Shown here: positions 1 to 7,808 of the stretch, piece by piece
Numbering within the stretch: position 1 is the first letter of the stretch
Layout of the letters: each line of letters begins with the position of its first letter
DNA from: JAEHCY01 sp964519095
GTDB lineage: Bacteria; Pseudomonadota; Gammaproteobacteria; Chromatiales; Chromatiaceae
Assembly (NCBI GenBank): GCA_964519095.1
Contig: CAZFHV010000061.1
Location: forward strand, 1 to 16,752
DNA length: 16,752 nucleotides
Direction: 5' to 3'
Notes under the pieces: generated by a model
The model's input: only the letters and a program-made list of their open reading frames with translations
Databases searched by the model: none
What the model was told of the DNA's origin: nothing
Program-made: the position numbers and the translations under genes

Positions 1-373
1 CCGCAACGACCCGATGATCGCCCCTCCCAAGGTGATATCGTCAACGCGCTGCGGGTCGAGCTGCAAAACCACCCCCCACAGCCGAGATCTCCGCAATTGC
101 CCCTACCACCCCCTACCCCCAGCCCCCGGGTGCGCCGACGCCCCCCACGCCCAACCCTGAAACAGGCTGCGTAACGGAGCACATCTGTACAAACTCCAGT
201 GTCGGACTGAAGTCCGACCTACAGTCCGACACTCCGACCGACAGGCGGCGAGCCGATCACCTCAACGCTTATCCCACTTCCGGGGACGCCGCCCGATGTC
301 ACCCTGGGCTCGCCAAAAGGAGCCCCAGAGGGCCAGCCGCGCTCGTGGCTGCCGCCACCTCTTCGGGGTACGG
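1..373. other. Left-edge region without a confident complete gene
   Basis: No complete gene is supported here. Two reading frames run off the left edge. On the plus strand a frame is open from base 1 to a TAA at 172-174, with a proline-rich end. On the minus strand a frame can start at GTG 72 (or TTG 96) and reads VVLQLDPQRVDDITLGGAI toward base 1, with mostly G/C third positions. The two are mutually exclusive and too short to identify. Bases 75-170 are C-rich (runs such as CCCCCTACCCCC), unlike coding sequence. A REP-like palindrome lies at 198-233 and is listed separately. Confidence 0.4.
198..233. repeat. REP-like palindromic element (GTAG plus inverted repeat)
   Basis: Bases 201-208 (GTCGGACT) and 211-218 (AGTCCGAC) are perfect inverted repeats with a 2-base loop. 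A second AGTCCGAC at 223-230 makes an alternative 12-bp arm pair, 198-209 with 222-233. Read on the minus strand, the palindrome is directly preceded by GTAG. That is the arrangement of bacterial REP sequences: a GTAG or GGAG tetranucleotide before an imperfect palindrome. A near copy (ACTCCGAC, 231-238) follows. The element sits in the intergenic region upstream of clpB and does not look like an intrinsic terminator, as it has no T-run. Confidence 0.55.
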
Positions 374-400
374 TTGATTTTTTCCTTCGCCCCCTCATTT
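374..400 (+). promoter_or_regulatory. Candidate sigma-32 (heat-shock) promoter of clpB
   Basis: TTGATT at 374-379 followed after about 10 bases by CCCCCTCATTT (390-400) resembles the RpoH pattern CTTGAAA...CCCCAT-T. It lies 36 bases upstream of the clpB ATG. In gammaproteobacteria clpB is a standard RpoH regulon member, which supports the assignment. The -35 half matches imperfectly and the -10 half has an inserted T, so this is a candidate only. The clpB ribosome site is GGAG at 424-427, 8 bases before the ATG. Confidence 0.45.
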
Positions 401-435
401 GCTGACTTAACCTTAAGGCCAGCGGAGTTATTTCC

Positions 436-3036
436 ATGCGTATGGATAAGCTCACCACCAAGTTCCAGATGGCCCTGGCGGACGCCCAGAGCCTGGCGGT
501 GGGGCGGGATCACCCGTTCATGGAGCCCGTCCACCTCATGATCGCCCTCTTGGATCAGGAGGGGGGCACGGTGCGTCACCTCCTTACCCAGTCCGACGTG
601 AACGTCAACCAGCTGCGCTCCCGGCTCGGCGAGGCCCTGGAGCGGTTGCCCACCGTGTCGGGTGCCGCCGCCGGGGAGGTGCATGTCTCCAACGACCTCA
701 ACCGGCTGCTCAACCAGACCGACAAGCTGGCCCAGCAGCGCAAGGACGCCTACATCTCCTCGGAGCTCTTCGTGCTCGCCGCCCTCGACGACCGCGGCGA
801 GCTGGGGAACCTGCTGCGGCAGGCCGGCGCCAGCAAGGGGGCCCTGGAGCGGGCCATCGAGGGCATGCGCGGGGGGCAGGCGGTGAACGACCCCAACGCC
901 GAGGAGCAGCGCCAGGCCCTGGAGCGTTTCACCATCGACCTTACCGAGCGGGCCGAGCAGGGCAAGCTGGACCCCGTGATCGGCCGCGACGACGAGATCC
1001 GCCGCACCGTGCAGGTGCTGCAGAGGCGCACCAAGAACAACCCGGTGCTGATCGGCGAGCCTGGGGTGGGCAAGACCGCCATCGTGGAGGGTCTGGCCCA
1101 ACGCATCGTCAACGGCGAGGTGCCCGAGGGCCTGCGGGGCAAGCGGATCCTGCAGCTCGACATGGGTGCCCTGATCGCCGGGGCCAAGTACCGGGGCGAC
1201 TTCGAGGAACGCCTCAAGGGGGTGCTGAACGACCTCAAGAAGCAAGAGGGTCAGATCATCCTCTTCATCGACGAGATCCACACCATGGTGGGGGCCGGCA
1301 AGGCCGAGGGGGCCATGGACGCGGGCAACATGCTCAAGCCGGCACTGGCGCGGGGCGAGCTGCACTGCGTGGGGGCTACCACCCTCGATGAGTACCGGGA
1401 GAACCTCGAGAAGGACGCGGCGCTGGAGCGGCGTTTCCAGAAGGTGCTGGTGGACGAGCCCTCGGTGGAGGACACCATCGCTATCCTGCGGGGGCTCAAG
1501 CAGCGCTACGAGGTGCACCACAAGGTGGAGATCACCGACCCCGCCATCGTAGCGGCGGCCACCCTCTCGCACCGCTACATCACCGACCGCAACCTGCCCG
1601 ACAAGGCCATCGATTTGGTGGACGAGGCCGCCTCGCGCATCCGCATCGAGATCGATTCCAAGCCCGAGGAGATGGATCGGCTGGAGCGGCGCCTGATCCA
1701 GCTCAAGATGGAGCGGGAGGCCCTGAAGAAGGAGTCCGACGAGGCCTCCAGGAAGCGCCTGGAGCACCTGCAGGGCGAGATTGCCAAGCTGGAGCGGGAA
1801 CTGGCCGACCTGGAGGAGGTGTGGAAGGCGGAGAAGGCGGCCCTGCAGGGCACCGCCCACGTCAAGGAGGAGCTGGAGCGGGCGCATTTGGAGATGGAGA
1901 CCGCCCGCCGCGCCGGGGACCTCGCCCGTATGTCGGAGCTCCAGTACGGGCGCATCCCAGAGCTGCGCCGCCGCCTGGAGCAGGCCGCGGAGGCGGAGCA
2001 GCGGGAGACGAAGCTGCTGCGCAACAAGGTCACCGACGAGGAGATTGCCGAGGTGGTCTCCAAGTGGACCGGCATCCCGGTCTCCAAGATGCTGGAGGGG
2101 GAGCGGGACAAGCTCCTGCACATGGAGGAGGCCCTGCACCGGCGGGTGGTGGGCCAGGACGAGGCCATCCGAGCGGTGGCGGATGCCATCCGCCGCTCCC
2201 GCGCCGGCCTGGCGGACCCCAACCGCCCCATCGGCTCCTTCCTGTTCCTCGGTCCCACCGGTGTGGGCAAGACCGAGCTGTGCAAGGCCCTCGCGGAGTT
2301 TCTGTTCGACACCGAGGAGGCCATGGTGCGCATCGACATGTCGGAGTTCATGGAGAAGCACTCCGTGGCCCGTCTCATCGGCGCCCCGCCGGGCTACATC
2401 GGCTACGAGGAGGGTGGCCACCTCACCGAGACGGTGCGGCGGCGCCCCTATGCGGTGATCCTGCTCGACGAGGTGGACAAGGCCCATCCGGACGTCTTCA
2501 ACGTGCTCCTGCAGGTGCTCGACGACGGCCGCCTCACCGATGGCCATGGGCGCACGGTGGACTTCCGCAATGCCGTGGTGGCCATGACCTCCAACCTGGG
2601 GTCGGATCTGATCCAACGCCTCGCCGGCGAGGAGCACTACGGGGAGATGAAGGCGGCGGTGCTCGAGATCGTCGGGCAGTTCTTCCGGCCGGAGTTCATC
2701 AACCGCCTCGACGAGCTGGTGGTGTTCCATCCGCTGCAAAAGGAGCAGATCCGGGCCATCGCCCGCATCCAGATCCGCTACCTGCAGCGGCGCCTGGCGG
2801 ACCGGGACATGCGCCTGGAGGTGAGCGACGCGGCCCTGGATCACCTGGGGCAGGCCGGCTTCGACCCGGTGTATGGCGCCCGTCCCCTCAAGCGGGCCAT
2901 CCAGCAGCAGTTGGAGAACCCCCTGGCGCAAGAGATCCTGCGCGGGCGCTTCGCCCCGGGGGACACCATCGCGGTGGATCTGGGGGAGGGGAGGCTGCGC
3001 TTCGAGTCGGTGGCAGAGGCCGAGGTGGTGGGCTGA
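436..3036 (+). CDS. clpB: ATP-dependent chaperone ClpB
   Basis: This is the hexameric AAA+ disaggregase that works with DnaK/DnaJ/GrpE in the cytoplasm to pull polypeptides out of aggregates. The 866 residues match the usual bacterial ClpB length. The N-terminal Clp-N domain (about 1-150) begins MRMDKLTTKFQMALADAQSL, very close to E. coli ClpB. Nucleotide-binding domain 1 has Walker A GEPGVGKT (207-214) and Walker B LFIDE (276-280). A long charged middle coiled coil (about 410-520) is the ClpB-specific propeller that separates it from ClpA and ClpC. Domain 2 has Walker A GPTGVGKT (606-613) and Walker B ILLDE (675-679), followed by the C-terminal D2-small domain. The ATG has a good GGAG site 8 bases upstream. 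The gene stands alone behind a heat-shock-like promoter, and no residue expected to be essential is missing. Internal translation from a later start, known for ClpB, was not assessed. Confidence 0.98.
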   Translation: MRMDKLTTKFQMALADAQSLAVGRDHPFMEPVHLMIALLDQEGGTVRHLLTQSDVNVNQLRSRLGEALERLPTVSGAAAGEVHVSNDLNRLLNQTDKLAQQRKDAYISSELFVLAALDDRGELGNLLRQAGASKGALERAIEGMRGGQAVNDPNAEEQRQALERFTIDLTERAEQGKLDPVIGRDDEIRRTVQVLQRRTKNNPVLIGEPGVGKTAIVEGLAQRIVNGEVPEGLRGKRILQLDMGALIAGAKYRGDFEERLKGVLNDLKKQEGQIILFIDEIHTMVGAGKAEGAMDAGNMLKPALARGELHCVGATTLDEYRENLEKDAALERRFQKVLVDEPSVEDTIAILRGLKQRYEVHHKVEITDPAIVAAATLSHRYITDRNLPDKAIDLVDEAASRIRIEIDSKPEEMDRLERRLIQLKMEREALKKESDEASRKRLEHLQGEIAKLERELADLEEVWKAEKAALQGTAHVKEELERAHLEMETARRAGDLARMSELQYGRIPELRRRLEQAAEAEQRETKLLRNKVTDEEIAEVVSKWTGIPVSKMLEGERDKLLHMEEALHRRVVGQDEAIRAVADAIRRSRAGLADPNRPIGSFLFLGPTGVGKTELCKALAEFLFDTEEAMVRIDMSEFMEKHSVARLIGAPPGYIGYEEGGHLTETVRRRPYAVILLDEVDKAHPDVFNVLLQVLDDGRLTDGHGRTVDFRNAVVAMTSNLGSDLIQRLAGEEHYGEMKAAVLEIVGQFFRPEFINRLDELVVFHPLQKEQIRAIARIQIRYLQRRLADRDMRLEVSDAALDHLGQAGFDPVYGARPLKRAIQQQLENPLAQEILRGRFAPGDTIAVDLGEGRLRFESVAEAEVVG

Positions 3037-3072
3037 GGGAACTTTACGCAGCCCGGGAAGCGGGGGGCGGGG

Positions 3073-3102
3073 GCGACAGGGGCACCCCCTTGGGCCTACA
3101 CT
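3073..3102 (+). promoter_or_regulatory. Weak candidate promoter for the coiled-coil gene
   Basis: GCGACA (3073-3078) and TACACT (3097-3102), separated by 18 bases, match sigma-70 boxes at four of six positions each. They sit in the 172-base gap between clpB and the next gene. The match is weak and chance is a real alternative in GC-rich DNA. Read-through from clpB is also possible, since no convincing terminator follows clpB. Confidence 0.2.
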
Positions 3103-3208
3103 AATCGGGCAGCCTCGCGCCTGTTCGGTGGCGGGTGCGGACGGGGTCGCGAGGCCCTGTCCGGGCCCGCCGATCTCGGTCTTTGCCCACGTTGCTCAGG
3201 AGTAGTCC

Positions 3209-4291
3209 ATGGATCTGTCCGTGCTGTCGACGGTTCCGGTCATCGTTCTCGCAGTCGTTCTGGTGATCCTGAGTGCCGGGATCGGGCACGGGGTGGGGAA
3301 GTCCCGGGAGCTCAAGCGCAAGGATGCGGCCCTGGCGGACGCCGAGATGGCCCGCAAGGTGGCCCTGAACGAGCTGCGCACCCATCAGGAGCGCAAGCTC
3401 GATGCCCTGGTGATGAACAACGCGGAGCAGGTCAACCAGCTCAAGCAGGGCCATGCGGGTGAGATCGAGCGCATCGGCGCCGAGCACGCGGAGCTCGTCC
3501 GCCGGCTCAACGATTCCAACAACGCCAACCTCAGCGCCCTGAAGAAGGAGCACGAGGGGCAGGTCACGGCGCTCAAAGAGCGCCACGCCGCCGAGTTGGA
3601 GGCGCTGCGCCAGGCCCACGCGGAGGCCATGCGGGCGGGCGAGGCGGAGCACCGGCGGGCGGTGGAGACGCTGAGCGCCGGGCACCAGGCGCAGGTGCAG
3701 CAGATGCGCGATGAGTACGTGCGTCTCGAGGTCGAGCGCGACGCTCTGGCGCAGACGGCCGCGGAGCTCACCCGAAAGGTCGCCGATCTCCACAACCGCA
3801 TCAAGGAGACCCGCTTCAACAACATGCTGTCCGTCTCCAAGTCCGGCGAGAAGCTGATCCGGGTGGTGCGCAGCGTCCAGGAGCTGGCCACGGAGCTCGA
3901 TGAGACCTCCCGGGCCGTCACCGACGGCGAGTACTCCTTCTTGGCCGAGATCAAGGACATGCGAGACCGGGAGACCGTGCTCCGTCTCGCCGGCGGGGGG
4001 CCGGCGCATAGCGAGGCATCGCCTCCGACGGAGGCGCCGGAGGCCGGGGCCCCCGTTTCCGAGGACCAGCCCGCCCCGGCGGGGGAGGGAGAGCCGGCGT
4101 CCGAGGAGACCTCGCGGGAGGCGGAGGCGGGTCCCGGCCCGGAGTCGCTCCCCGGCGGCGATGGGGACGAGCTGGAGGGGTTGGAGCTTCCCGCCGATGG
4201 GCCCCTGCTCGCGGACGACGAGGTCCCCGACAACCAAGAAAGCCCCGCGGAGGATCCGACTCAAGCCGAAGGCCCAACGGAAAGGGTGTGA
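3209..4291 (+). CDS. Membrane-anchored coiled-coil protein with 11-residue His ladder
   Basis: Family not recognised. The 360-residue product has an N-terminal hydrophobic segment (about 8-24) followed by basic residues (K31, R33, K36, R37), so it is probably an inner-membrane anchor with the rest in the cytoplasm. Residues 32-200 are a continuous charged helix predicted to form a coiled coil. Histidines fall at 82, 93, 115, 126, 137, 148 and 159, all in an exact 11-residue register (N at 104, Y at 170), indicating a hendecad rather than heptad repeat. A more ordinary, probably conserved region (201-262, beginning TRFNNMLSVSKSGEKLIRVV) follows. Residues 263-360 are an acidic Pro/Glu/Gly-rich tail, probably disordered. 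The ATG has AGGAG 6 bases upstream (3198-3202). The gene lies 172 bases after clpB in the same direction and ends before a strong hairpin. A structural or scaffold role is conceivable but not shown. Confidence 0.85.
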   Translation: MDLSVLSTVPVIVLAVVLVILSAGIGHGVGKSRELKRKDAALADAEMARKVALNELRTHQERKLDALVMNNAEQVNQLKQGHAGEIERIGAEHAELVRRLNDSNNANLSALKKEHEGQVTALKERHAAELEALRQAHAEAMRAGEAEHRRAVETLSAGHQAQVQQMRDEYVRLEVERDALAQTAAELTRKVADLHNRIKETRFNNMLSVSKSGEKLIRVVRSVQELATELDETSRAVTDGEYSFLAEIKDMRDRETVLRLAGGGPAHSEASPPTEAPEAGAPVSEDQPAPAGEGEPASEETSREAEAGPGPESLPGGDGDELEGLELPADGPLLADDEVPDNQESPAEDPTQAEGPTERV

Positions 4292-4307
4292 AACCGACTG
4301 TACAGCG

Positions 4308-4329
4308 TCGCGCCGCCGAGGCGGCGCGA
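4308..4329. terminator. GC-rich hairpin between convergent genes
   Basis: TCGCGCCGCC (4308-4317) and GGCGGCGCGA (4320-4329) form a perfect 10-bp stem with a 2-base loop (9 bp with a 4-base loop). It lies 16 bases after the plus-strand coiled-coil gene and 2 bases beyond the TAG stop of the convergent phosphatase gene. That position suits a shared bidirectional terminator. Neither side has a clear T-run, so Rho or another factor may be involved. Confidence 0.55.
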
Positions 4330-4331
4330 TT

Positions 4332-5120
4332 CTAAGCGGGCTGGAGGAGCTCCGCGGTCGGGCCGGCTCCGGACTCTGCTGTGGGAACGGAGCTGGATGG
4401 GTCCGCACCCCTGTTGCCGGAGGCGATAGGGGGGTCGTCCTGACGCCAGGGGAGGTGGATCGCGCCCTCGCGCACGAAGCCGGAGGGGTTGCCCAGCTCG
4501 TCGTAATGCGCGCAGCGGCCCTCGCGGATCAGGAAGTCACCGATGTAGCGGTGTGAGACCCGCGCCTTGAGGTGGACACTGAAGTCCAGCCCAAGGCAAT
4601 GGCAGACCAGCCCGCGGATCACCCCGGCGTGGGCCACGATCAGCAGGGTCTCGCCAGGGTGCCGCTCGGCGATAGCCAGGAAGGCGGCGGCGCTGCGCCG
4701 CTGCATCTCCCGGAAGCTCTCCCCCTCTGGGTAGACGAAGTCGAGATCGGTCTTGTACTCGGGGAAATGGGACATCGCCCAGTCTTTGCACTTCCCCCGC
4801 AGGCACCCATAGTTGATCTCGTTCAGTCCCTGGTCGGGATGGGTCAGGGCCAGGCCCCACCGGTCGGCGTAGTAGCAGGCGGTCTGTTGAGCGCGCCCCA
4901 GGGCGCTCGAATAGATGGCATCGAAGGCGATCTGGCGGCGGCGCAGGGTGCGGGCGACCTGGAGGAGATCCTCTTCCCAGTTGGCGGCCGGGGGCGCATC
5001 GCCCCAGCCCATGATGAGCTGATGGGCGTTGCTCAGGGTGCGGTAATGCCGCACCAGCAGGATACGCGTAGCGGGCCCGCGGGATCGCTCCGGGCTATAA
5101 GACTCTGTTTGGCTACCCAT
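4332..5120 (-). CDS. Histidine phosphatase family protein (phosphoglycerate mutase-like)
   Basis: A branch-1 histidine phosphatase: these enzymes transfer a phosphoryl group through a catalytic histidine, and relatives include cofactor-dependent phosphoglycerate mutase, alpha-ribazole phosphatase and SixA. From the ATG at 5120 (262 residues) the core is LVRHYRT (R24-H25), R76 in SSALGRAQQT, acid residue E101 in LNEINYG, and second histidine H164 in IVAHAG. The usual RHGE/RHGxT box here reads RHYRT, with tyrosine for the near-invariant glycine. An ATG at 5153 is also possible, but AGGA stands just before the 5120 ATG. The last about 40 residues are Pro/Ser/Gly-rich and probably disordered. The gene is last in the minus-strand block, 131 bases after the response regulator. 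The substrate cannot be told from sequence. It ends in TAG, followed at once by a hairpin. Confidence 0.85.
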   Translation of the reverse strand: MGSQTESYSPERSRGPATRILLVRHYRTLSNAHQLIMGWGDAPPAANWEEDLLQVARTLRRRQIAFDAIYSSALGRAQQTACYYADRWGLALTHPDQGLNEINYGCLRGKCKDWAMSHFPEYKTDLDFVYPEGESFREMQRRSAAAFLAIAERHPGETLLIVAHAGVIRGLVCHCLGLDFSVHLKARVSHRYIGDFLIREGRCAHYDELGNPSGFVREGAIHLPWRQDDPPIASGNRGADPSSSVPTAESGAGPTAELLQPA

Positions 5121-5160
5121 GGTGTCCTGTGCGCTGCACTCGGCGCAGCTCATAGGTGCC

Positions 5161-5177
5161 TGAGGCGATGCGCCTCA
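5161..5177. repeat. Small perfect hairpin upstream of the phosphatase gene
   Basis: TGAGGCG (5161-5167) and CGCCTCA (5171-5177) form a 7-bp stem with a 3-base loop. It lies between the response regulator stop (5252) and the phosphatase start. There is no T-run after it on the minus strand. It could be a weak terminator, an mRNA-stabilising stem or a short dispersed repeat; the sequence does not decide. Confidence 0.35.
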
Positions 5178-5251
5178 AGGGGGGCTGGAATCTAACCCAA
5201 ACGCCGGGGCCTCGCCAATAAGGGTTTTCCATTAGTTCGGCCCCTTGCGGG

Positions 5252-5677
5252 TCACTCAGCGGCCGATCCACTCGGAAGTGCATACCGGATCACGGTCCGG
5301 ATGGCGTTGGCGAAGTCGTGAAAGGAGTGGGGCTTCACCAGGTAGTCTTCAACCTCGTAGCGAAAGGCGGCGGCCCGGTCATTGGGCTCGTTGGAAGAGG
5401 TGAGGACGATCACCTTGAGGTCGCGCAGCTGCGGGTCGGCGCGCAGCTCCTGCAGGAACTCGATGCCGCTCATCCGCGGTAGGTTGAGGTCGAGGAGGAT
5501 CAGGGCGGGCCGGATGCGGGGGAATCCCTGACCCCGCAGCATTCCGAGAGCGTCGGTAGCGGTGCGCGCCACGTGCAGGGGGTTGCGGATGCAATGCCTG
5601 CTCAGCACCCGCTGGACGGTCATCACATCCACCCGGTCATCCTCGATCAACAAGATGCCCGCCTCGCTCTCGTTCAT
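5252..5677 (-). CDS. Single-domain response regulator (Rcp1-like receiver)
   Basis: A stand-alone CheY-like receiver of 141 residues with no output domain, so it probably signals by protein-protein contact. The receiver landmarks are all present: acidic cluster E12-D13-D14, phospho-acceptor D63 in LILLDLNLPRMSG, T93-S94 in VLTSSNEP, and K115 in YLVKPHS. The wording LDLNLPRMSG and the YLVKPHSF end match the Rcp1-type receivers that partner phytochrome-like and other SHDLKAPLR-type histidine kinases. Its ATG overlaps the TGA of the upstream kinase gene by 4 bases (ATGA), so the two are translationally coupled and very probably form one two-component pair. The downstream target is unknown. Confidence 0.93.
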   Translation of the reverse strand: MNESEAGILLIEDDRVDVMTVQRVLSRHCIRNPLHVARTATDALGMLRGQGFPRIRPALILLDLNLPRMSGIEFLQELRADPQLRDLKVIVLTSSNEPNDRAAAFRYEVEDYLVKPHSFHDFANAIRTVIRYALPSGSAAE

Positions 5678-7740
5678 CGCTGCGCCTTCCCTTCGGGGTA
5701 CGTCGTGGCAGTGGTTTCGGGGGATTCCTTGGCCCAGGTGAAGCGGAAGCGGCTTCCCTGGCCGGGCGCCGAGTCCAGGGTGATGCTACCCCCGTGCTCC
5801 TCGACCAGTTTCTTGACCAAGGCGAGCCCGATGCCGGTGTCGCCCTGGTAGTCCTTGACGTTGAGTGTCTGGAACATCAGGAAGATCTTGTCGTGGTATT
5901 CCGCCGGTATGCCGGGGCCGTCGTCGCTGACCTCGAACTCGCAGTGGCCATTGAGGTCGCGTCCCGCTACCCGCAGGGTGCCGCTGTTGCGGTGGTGGTG
6001 CTTGATGCCGTTGCTGATCAGGTTGGCGAACACCTGGCCGAGGTGGAGCCGGTCGGTGGGCAGCACGGGCATGTCGGCGGCCACCAAGACCCGAAACCCC
6101 GTGGGCGGGGCCAGGGAGTCGACGGTGTCCGCCACAAGCTGGGCGGTGTCGACCATCTCGATGGTGCCCTCCGAACGGCCGATGCGCGAATAGGTGAGGA
6201 GGCCCTCGATCAGGGCGTGCATGCGTGCCACCCGGTCGCGGAGGAGGTCCAACTGCTCCCGCGTCTCGGGGGACAGCTTCCCTTCGAGGTCCTCGGCCAG
6301 CCAGGCCGCCAGGTTGGAGACGCCCCTCAGGGGTGCCTTGAGGTCGTGGGAGGCCACATAGGCGAACTGCTCCAGCTCCCGAGCCCGTCGCTCCGCCTCG
6401 CCGGTGCGCCGGGCGACGCGCTGCTCGAGGGTGGCGTTGAGGATCTGCAGGGCCCGCTCCGCCCGCCGCCGCTCGCTCACCTCGGTGTTGAGCGCGGCGT
6501 TGGAGCGTTCGAGCTCCCGGGTGCGCTGGGCCACCAGGCGCTTGATCTGCTCCTGCTGCCCGAAGAGGGTGAAGACATAGAACATGGACAGGGTGATGAA
6601 GGCCAGTCCCCCCAGCACCACCAGGCTGCCGCTCCAGCCCTCCGGCTCAAAGAATCCGGGCAAGGGGCGACTGATCACCCGCAGCACCTGGTTACCGACT
6701 TCGACGCTGTCGGTCTCGATTTTGAGGGGATGGGGGGTCACGTCCAGGGTGCTGGAGGCGTCGGCCAGCCGCGATCTGTGGGTGTAGAGGAGGGTTGGCT
6801 CACCGCTACCGTCCTGGGCGTAGAAGCTCATCTCCACCCCGGCAGGCGTCAGGGTCTGGAGGGCGTTCTCGATAAGGGTGCCGATGGCGAAGCGACCGAT
6901 CACGAACCCCCGCAGCGCCCCCTTGACGGCCTCTGCCCGCCGCTCGTCCCACTCCTCGCCCTCGGTACCCTCCGCCTGCTCAGGGCGGTCATAGAGGGGC
7001 AGGTAGGCAGCAAAGCCGGTCACGGGTCCTTGCTCACCAAAGTAGGTCCGCGGAAAGGACACCTGGAGCTGGCCGGAGGCGGTGGCCCGCTGCAGCGCGC
7101 CCAGCTCTTCGGGGACGGACGCCAGGTCTAGGCCCAGTTGCGGCTTGTTGCGGCTGTAGGGTTGCAGATAGAGGACCGGATAGGCCTCGGCCCTGGGTGC
7201 CGCATCCCGCTGCTCGCCGGTGGGGAGGGTGTCGAGGATGCGAAACCGGGCAAAGCTGATTCGCGCCTGGTTGAGGAAGGCCTCGCGTTGGCGCTCCAGC
7301 ACTCGAGGCACCCATTCGAGGGATACGATCCCCGGGCTGTGCTTGAGGGCCGGGCCAACGAACTCTCGGAACTGGCGCCGGCCCACCTGGGCGGAGGTGT
7401 CGAAGAAGCTCGCCAGGTCCTGGAGCACTCCCAGGGCGTGGGATAAGGCCCGTTCGGTCACCAGTACCCGGTCGCGGGTGGCCTCGGCGAACGAGCTCTG
7501 GGCACGCTCACGCTCCAGTGCGGTCACCCGCCAGCCGACCACCAGGGTGATGCTGACCCCTAGGGCAGCCAGGAGCAGTACTTGGGCGTGGCTCGAGCGG
7601 GCCAGGCTGCTGATCTTGGCCCTGATGCGGGGGCCGTAGGTCCGCAGCCAGTCGGCGAAGCGGGCAGCCATGACCCCGCGCAGGGCCTCCGCCCGGCGCC
7701 CCAATCCGCTCAGCCGGTGCTGGATGTCGTGGGTCAGCAT
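5674..7740 (-). CDS. CHASE-domain sensor histidine kinase
   Basis: A membrane-bound hybrid-less sensor kinase of 688 residues. Transmembrane segments lie at about 52-70 and 372-393. They flank a periplasmic CHASE domain (about 100-300) with typical stretches such as SLEWVPRV and LGLDLAS. CHASE domains bind small extracellular ligands, but the ligand here is unknown. A coiled linker (395-455) with no HAMP or PAS domain leads to HisKA with phospho-acceptor H465 in YVASHDLKAPLRG. The ATPase domain has N-box N573/N577, G1 DDGPGIP (606-612), an F-box around F623 and G2 GDTGIGLAL (633-641). All catalytic elements are present. The ATG at 7740 has only a weak ribosome site, and ATG 7671 is a possible alternative. 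The gene overlaps its response regulator by 4 bases and starts 68 bases after the 2-phosphoglycerate kinase-like gene. Confidence 0.93.
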   Translation of the reverse strand: MLTHDIQHRLSGLGRRAEALRGVMAARFADWLRTYGPRIRAKISSLARSSHAQVLLLAALGVSITLVVGWRVTALERERAQSSFAEATRDRVLVTERALSHALGVLQDLASFFDTSAQVGRRQFREFVGPALKHSPGIVSLEWVPRVLERQREAFLNQARISFARFRILDTLPTGEQRDAAPRAEAYPVLYLQPYSRNKPQLGLDLASVPEELGALQRATASGQLQVSFPRTYFGEQGPVTGFAAYLPLYDRPEQAEGTEGEEWDERRAEAVKGALRGFVIGRFAIGTLIENALQTLTPAGVEMSFYAQDGSGEPTLLYTHRSRLADASSTLDVTPHPLKIETDSVEVGNQVLRVISRPLPGFFEPEGWSGSLVVLGGLAFITLSMFYVFTLFGQQEQIKRLVAQRTRELERSNAALNTEVSERRRAERALQILNATLEQRVARRTGEAERRARELEQFAYVASHDLKAPLRGVSNLAAWLAEDLEGKLSPETREQLDLLRDRVARMHALIEGLLTYSRIGRSEGTIEMVDTAQLVADTVDSLAPPTGFRVLVAADMPVLPTDRLHLGQVFANLISNGIKHHHRNSGTLRVAGRDLNGHCEFEVSDDGPGIPAEYHDKIFLMFQTLNVKDYQGDTGIGLALVKKLVEEHGGSITLDSAPGQGSRFRFTWAKESPETTATTYPEGKAQR

Positions 7741-7808
7741 CGCCTCGGCGCAAGCCGGCGCGGGCCCGCAAGGCGGACGGCGCGGGGTGTACTCTGGCAG
7801 CGAATCAT

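Noticed and set aside
262..2931. Very long minus-strand open frame (889 codons) opposite clpB
   Set aside because: It mirrors clpB codon structure in GC-rich DNA. The protein is Leu/Gly/His/Gln-rich with no recognisable domain, while the plus-strand frame is an unmistakable ClpB.
1821..3104. 427-codon plus-strand frame inside clpB
   Set aside because: It is an out-of-frame shadow, Gly/Arg/Pro-rich low complexity, overlapping the conserved ATPase domain 2.
3101..4408. 435-codon minus-strand frame opposite the coiled-coil gene
   Set aside because: The plus-strand gene has a signal-anchor, coiled-coil register and a good ribosome site. The antisense product has none of these and runs through the terminator hairpin.
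5794..7131. 445-codon plus-strand frame opposite the histidine kinase
   Set aside because: It is an antisense shadow of a kinase with every catalytic motif intact.
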